From contig CANNBJ010000004.1 of assembly GCA_947502835.1 (NCBI GenBank), forward strand, positions 1-64,000: a DNA stretch of 64,000 nt. Reading direction: 5' to 3'. The position numbers were made by a program, and so were the translations under genes. Positions 61,647-64,000 of this stretch are shown here, piece after piece; positions within the stretch are counted from its first letter, which is position 1, and the number at the start of each line of letters is the position of its first letter. The notes below the pieces were generated by a model. The model made no database searches. It saw only the letters and a program-made list of their open reading frames with translations, and had not been told where the DNA came from. Source of the stretch: Bdellovibrionales bacterium (lineage in GTDB: Bacteria; Bdellovibrionota; UBA1018; CAIMNF01).

Positions 61647-62828
61647 ATGAAGAAATCGGGGCAATGGGTGCTTTTTGTGGTGGTGGGACTGGCTCTTTCG
61701 GGGTGTCTGAAGAAACGCCCTGAGGTTTCCCCATTGGCAAGTTCGTGTGTGGCCAACAGCACGAGTTTTTCAGGCTGTACGCTGTTTGCGTCTTCCTCTG
61801 ATTGCGTGGCGGTTTATGGACCGGGCTGCACGAATGTAGCCTTGATGGATCCGCTCACAGGAGCTGCGAGTGTTTGTTCGGGTTTTCCAGCAAGTGGGTG
61901 TTCAGGTCCACTCACCATCGGGCAAAATACCACGGGTGGGGGAGGCGGGAATAACAACGGGAACAACAATGGAAACACCTCGGGTACGACCGGTCCCGTT
62001 CCGACGACCTGCGGAGGGGCTCCAAGTCTGAGCATTGTGGAATCCCAGAACTTGAATTTCGGGAAGCATTTCGTGGGCACCTCTGATTATTTCAGGACGT
62101 TTACCTTGAAGAACCAAGGGTCAGGGACCTGTCCCGCGGTCCTTGGGAATTTCGGAGTGGGGAGTTCTCCGGATTTTGAAGTTACCTCGGCGGGAAGCTG
62201 TGATTCCGGCACTTCACTTGCCGTGAACGCCCAGTGCACGATTCAGGTCAAGATGAAGAGTGTCAGCGCGGGAAGCAAGTCAGCACAGATCTCGGTTCCT
62301 TATTCCTACGAGAGCTACTTCCCGGCACCTGCAAGCTTCTCCCTGAGCTCCTTGATTCTTGCAGATGATGTCGCGTTTCCCGGCGTGACCTTCCCCTCGG
62401 GGCAGACAAGTAGCGGTGGGTTTCAAAACGAAGTGCTCTGGACGATCGACGAGGCCAGCAATCAGTGCGTCCTGGCGAATTCAGACTCTGCCTCTTATTA
62501 CGAAGGCGTGACTGTCACCACTGCGAACTCGATCAGACTCTCTGTGAGTCTGGAAGCGTATAGTGGTGTGTCTGTGGTCGGGAACATCGCTTATTTCGGG
62601 AAGAAGACCGGCGTGGCGACGTGTTGGTCCTCTTCTTCGTGTTTTAATAACACTCCCCTTGTGATCACGGGGACCGAGACGGTTTATTTCAAGAACATTT
62701 CCAACGGAAGTGTGCTCCCCGGCACTCCGGCTCGACGGAGGGCTCGAATTTCTTACCGTTCCTCGGATGCTCCCTTGGATGCTCCAAACAAGGTGAAAGA
62801 CATTGGCCTTGTGACGTGGTGCAATTGA
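61647..62828 (+). CDS. Lipoprotein with Gly/Asn linker and Ig-like domain
   Basis: 393 residues. Lipoprotein signal ending LSGC (C20). A cysteine-rich segment (about 30-90), a low-complexity Gly/Asn/Thr linker (about 92-117) and an Ig-like beta-sandwich of the ASPM/choice-of-anchor D type (about 125-225, LNFGKHFVGTSDYFRTFTLKN) follow, then a C-terminal part. Likely a surface adhesin-like protein. AAGGGAG lies 8 nt before the ATG. Its full function is unknown. Confidence 0.75.
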   Translation: MKKSGQWVLFVVVGLALSGCLKKRPEVSPLASSCVANSTSFSGCTLFASSSDCVAVYGPGCTNVALMDPLTGAASVCSGFPASGCSGPLTIGQNTTGGGGGNNNGNNNGNTSGTTGPVPTTCGGAPSLSIVESQNLNFGKHFVGTSDYFRTFTLKNQGSGTCPAVLGNFGVGSSPDFEVTSAGSCDSGTSLAVNAQCTIQVKMKSVSAGSKSAQISVPYSYESYFPAPASFSLSSLILADDVAFPGVTFPSGQTSSGGFQNEVLWTIDEASNQCVLANSDSASYYEGVTVTTANSIRLSVSLEAYSGVSVVGNIAYFGKKTGVATCWSSSSCFNNTPLVITGTETVYFKNISNGSVLPGTPARRRARISYRSSDAPLDAPNKVKDIGLVTWCN

Positions 62829-62919
62829 TACGGCTAACGCGCCGCGCTCCGCGAATTTGAGAAGCCAGACCCCATAAAACGCACCCCGCCGGATTCCTGC
62901 GTCAATTCTTTGAATTGAT

Positions 62920-62949
62920 TTGCCGACTCGTGGACCCCTGCGCTAGACA
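62920..62949 (+). promoter_or_regulatory. Promoter of the TatT-like gene (leaderless)
   Basis: -35 TTGCCG (62920-62925), 18-nt spacer, -10 TAGACA (62944-62949, within GCGCTAGACA), 8 nt to the ATG at 62958. Confidence 0.55.
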
Positions 62950-62957
62950 CTGAGTCT

Positions 62958-63776
62958 ATGAAAACGAATTTAGTTGTATTCCTGACTATTGGACTTGCAC
63001 TGAATTCCTTCGCAAATGTTCCCGGGCAAGAAAGCTCGATTCATGCGCAGGATCCATCCCTGGGCCAGTGCGATCAAATGTATTCGGAGCGTGGATCGGC
63101 AAAGCTTCTCGAGGCTGCAGCCTGTTACGGAGTACTCTCGCAAAGTGTCGCGGCAGAAGAGGTGAAGCTGGTTTTGTTTGAGCGCACCATGATCGCGCTC
63201 TCGGCAGTGGTGAATGATGATCCCAAGACCAATGCCGAAGGCGAGGCGATTGCGAGAGCTCTCCGGATTCTCGGGGAGATGAAAAAGAAGTCTCCCGAGA
63301 CGGCGGACTTCTTTTACTGGCGAGCGGTTTTCACAAGCTTCGATGCGATCCGGAAGGATCGTGGATCGGTGCTCCCGCGACATCTGTTCGCCGTGATCCG
63401 GTCGCTTCAAGACGATCTCAGGCGTGCCATCGAGCTTGATCCAAGGATTCATATCTACGGACCGCACCGCGTGCTCGGAATCATGCACACCCAGATGCCG
63501 GGAATCGTGGGTGGAGACAAGGTGCTTGCAGAGAAGATGCTCCTGGAAGCCTATACCAAGGCTCCTGAAATCAGCCTCAACCACGTGGCCTACGCGCGAA
63601 TCCTTCAGGTGAATGGAAAGGACATGAAGGCAAAAGAGGTTCTGACCCGGTTCCTTGCAAAGACCGATGCGGAACTTGACCCTTATCCGGGTGAGCCGCT
63701 TCGCAATGTGAAGCCTGAGCTCAAGAAGGATCGCGGGGAAGCGGCAAAGTTGCTTGAAGAAATCGATGGAGAATAA
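62958..63776 (+). CDS. Exported helical-repeat protein, TatT-like
   Basis: 272 residues. Signal peptide about 1-19 (ending SFA). The mature part is all-helical with repeats of TPR type; the block YGPHRVLGIMHTQMPGIVGGDKVLAEKMLLEAYTKAPE is like TatT, the partner lipoprotein of some TRAP transporters. No TRAP genes are in the window. It is followed 6 bp later by another exported protein gene, probably in the same operon. Confidence 0.7.
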   Translation: MKTNLVVFLTIGLALNSFANVPGQESSIHAQDPSLGQCDQMYSERGSAKLLEAAACYGVLSQSVAAEEVKLVLFERTMIALSAVVNDDPKTNAEGEAIARALRILGEMKKKSPETADFFYWRAVFTSFDAIRKDRGSVLPRHLFAVIRSLQDDLRRAIELDPRIHIYGPHRVLGIMHTQMPGIVGGDKVLAEKMLLEAYTKAPEISLNHVAYARILQVNGKDMKAKEVLTRFLAKTDAELDPYPGEPLRNVKPELKKDRGEAAKLLEEIDGE

Positions 63777-63782
63777 ATTCCT

Positions 63783-64000
63783 GTGAGGGGAAATGCGGTA
63801 CTCAAAGGATGGATGGCACTCGGGGGTGTGCTTCTCGCTGTAAACGCGAATGCACAGGTGCTGTCCACCTTTGTCCGTGAACAGGTGGGAACCCTTCCCA
63901 AAGGGCGCTTCATGGTGTCCTACCTCTCCCTGAATGCCTCGATCGATTCGATGTATGGCCGCGACGGAAATTCAAAGAGTCTCTCCGGCAATCTCAACCA
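63783..64000 (+). CDS. Exported protein, 5' part only (cut by window end)
   Basis: The first 72 residues, from a GTG 6 bp after the stop before it. A signal peptide (about 1-25, ending NANA) is followed by LPKGRFMVSYLSLNASIDSMYG, with alternating strands as in the N-terminus of an outer-membrane barrel (FadL-like openings look similar). The reading frame is still open at the end of the window. Confidence 0.65.
   Translation, partial: MRGNAVLKGWMALGGVLLAVNANAQVLSTFVREQVGTLPKGRFMVSYLSLNASIDSMYGRDGNSKSLSGNLN

Noticed and set aside
1-64000. CRISPR arrays, IS elements, prophage, tRNA genes
   Set aside because: Looked for spaced direct repeats, terminal inverted repeats with transposase genes, phage genes and tRNA cloverleafs with CCA ends; none was seen.

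Overview
This window is a bacterial chromosome segment of moderate GC content (I estimate a little over 50%). Gene density is high, with many 4-bp ATGA overlaps, an abundance of exported proteins of unknown function, a zinc-type HemB with the C5 route to heme, a bacterial type A RNase P RNA, and the ClpP-ClpX and Lon proteases. I infer a Bdellovibrionota/Oligoflexia-like Gram-negative from this gene content; I could not run a phylogeny. There is no phage, IS element, CRISPR array or tRNA.

Layout. (1) 1-3.3 kb: the 5S rRNA that ends an rRNA operon, its terminator, an SPFH membrane protein, a GT-C-like membrane protein and an unlisted 34-residue highly basic protein with a strong promoter. (2) 3.4-7.6 kb: two coupled unknown genes (the second ends in a long coiled coil), an agmatinase-type ureohydrolase and an exported proline-rich protein. 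(3) 7.7-17.8 kb: one long heme operon read leftward, hemA-hemC/D-hemB-hemL-kinase-regulator-hemE-hemN-hemY, i.e. nearly the whole route from glutamyl-tRNA to protoporphyrin IX with a two-component system inside it. (4) 17.9-25 kb: RNase HI with a C-terminal viroplasmin-like domain, an aldehyde dehydrogenase with an odd ferredoxin, an exported zinc protease, rnpB, and two tandem pseudo-receiver/HD-GYP proteins with degenerate metal sites. (5) 25-34 kb: speA, hpd, a Pro-peptidase and dus in a rightward run, then a chemoreceptor, an orphan MbcA/ParS/Xre-like protein, a thioesterase and small unknowns. (6) 34-36.2 kb: clpP-clpX. (7) 36.3-43.4 kb: exported proteins and a six-gene leftward operon holding an AGMO-like hydroxylase, a beta-barrel, YceI, a CXXCH lipoprotein, a CXXCH-plus-barrel protein and another barrel. 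(8) 43.6-64 kb: lon, an S41 peptidase, two exported barrel-like proteins, an ABC-F ATPase, an OpgB-like transferase, serA, uvrB, fadH, a peptide-binding protein and several exported proteins, the last cut by the window edge.

The broadest signal I found is regulatory. Many single genes have no Shine-Dalgarno sequence but carry a TAnnnT -10 box (often GCTAGAnT-like) only 6-8 nt before the start codon. The rnpB promoter, whose 5' end can be placed independently by RNA pairing, calibrates the -10 to start-site distance. This predicts leaderless transcripts for about ten genes (SPFH, HD-GYP pair, aldehyde dehydrogenase, MbcA-like, AGMO-like operon, uvrB, fadH and others). The second most interesting region is the predicted envelope electron-transfer operon at 37.5-42.4 kb.
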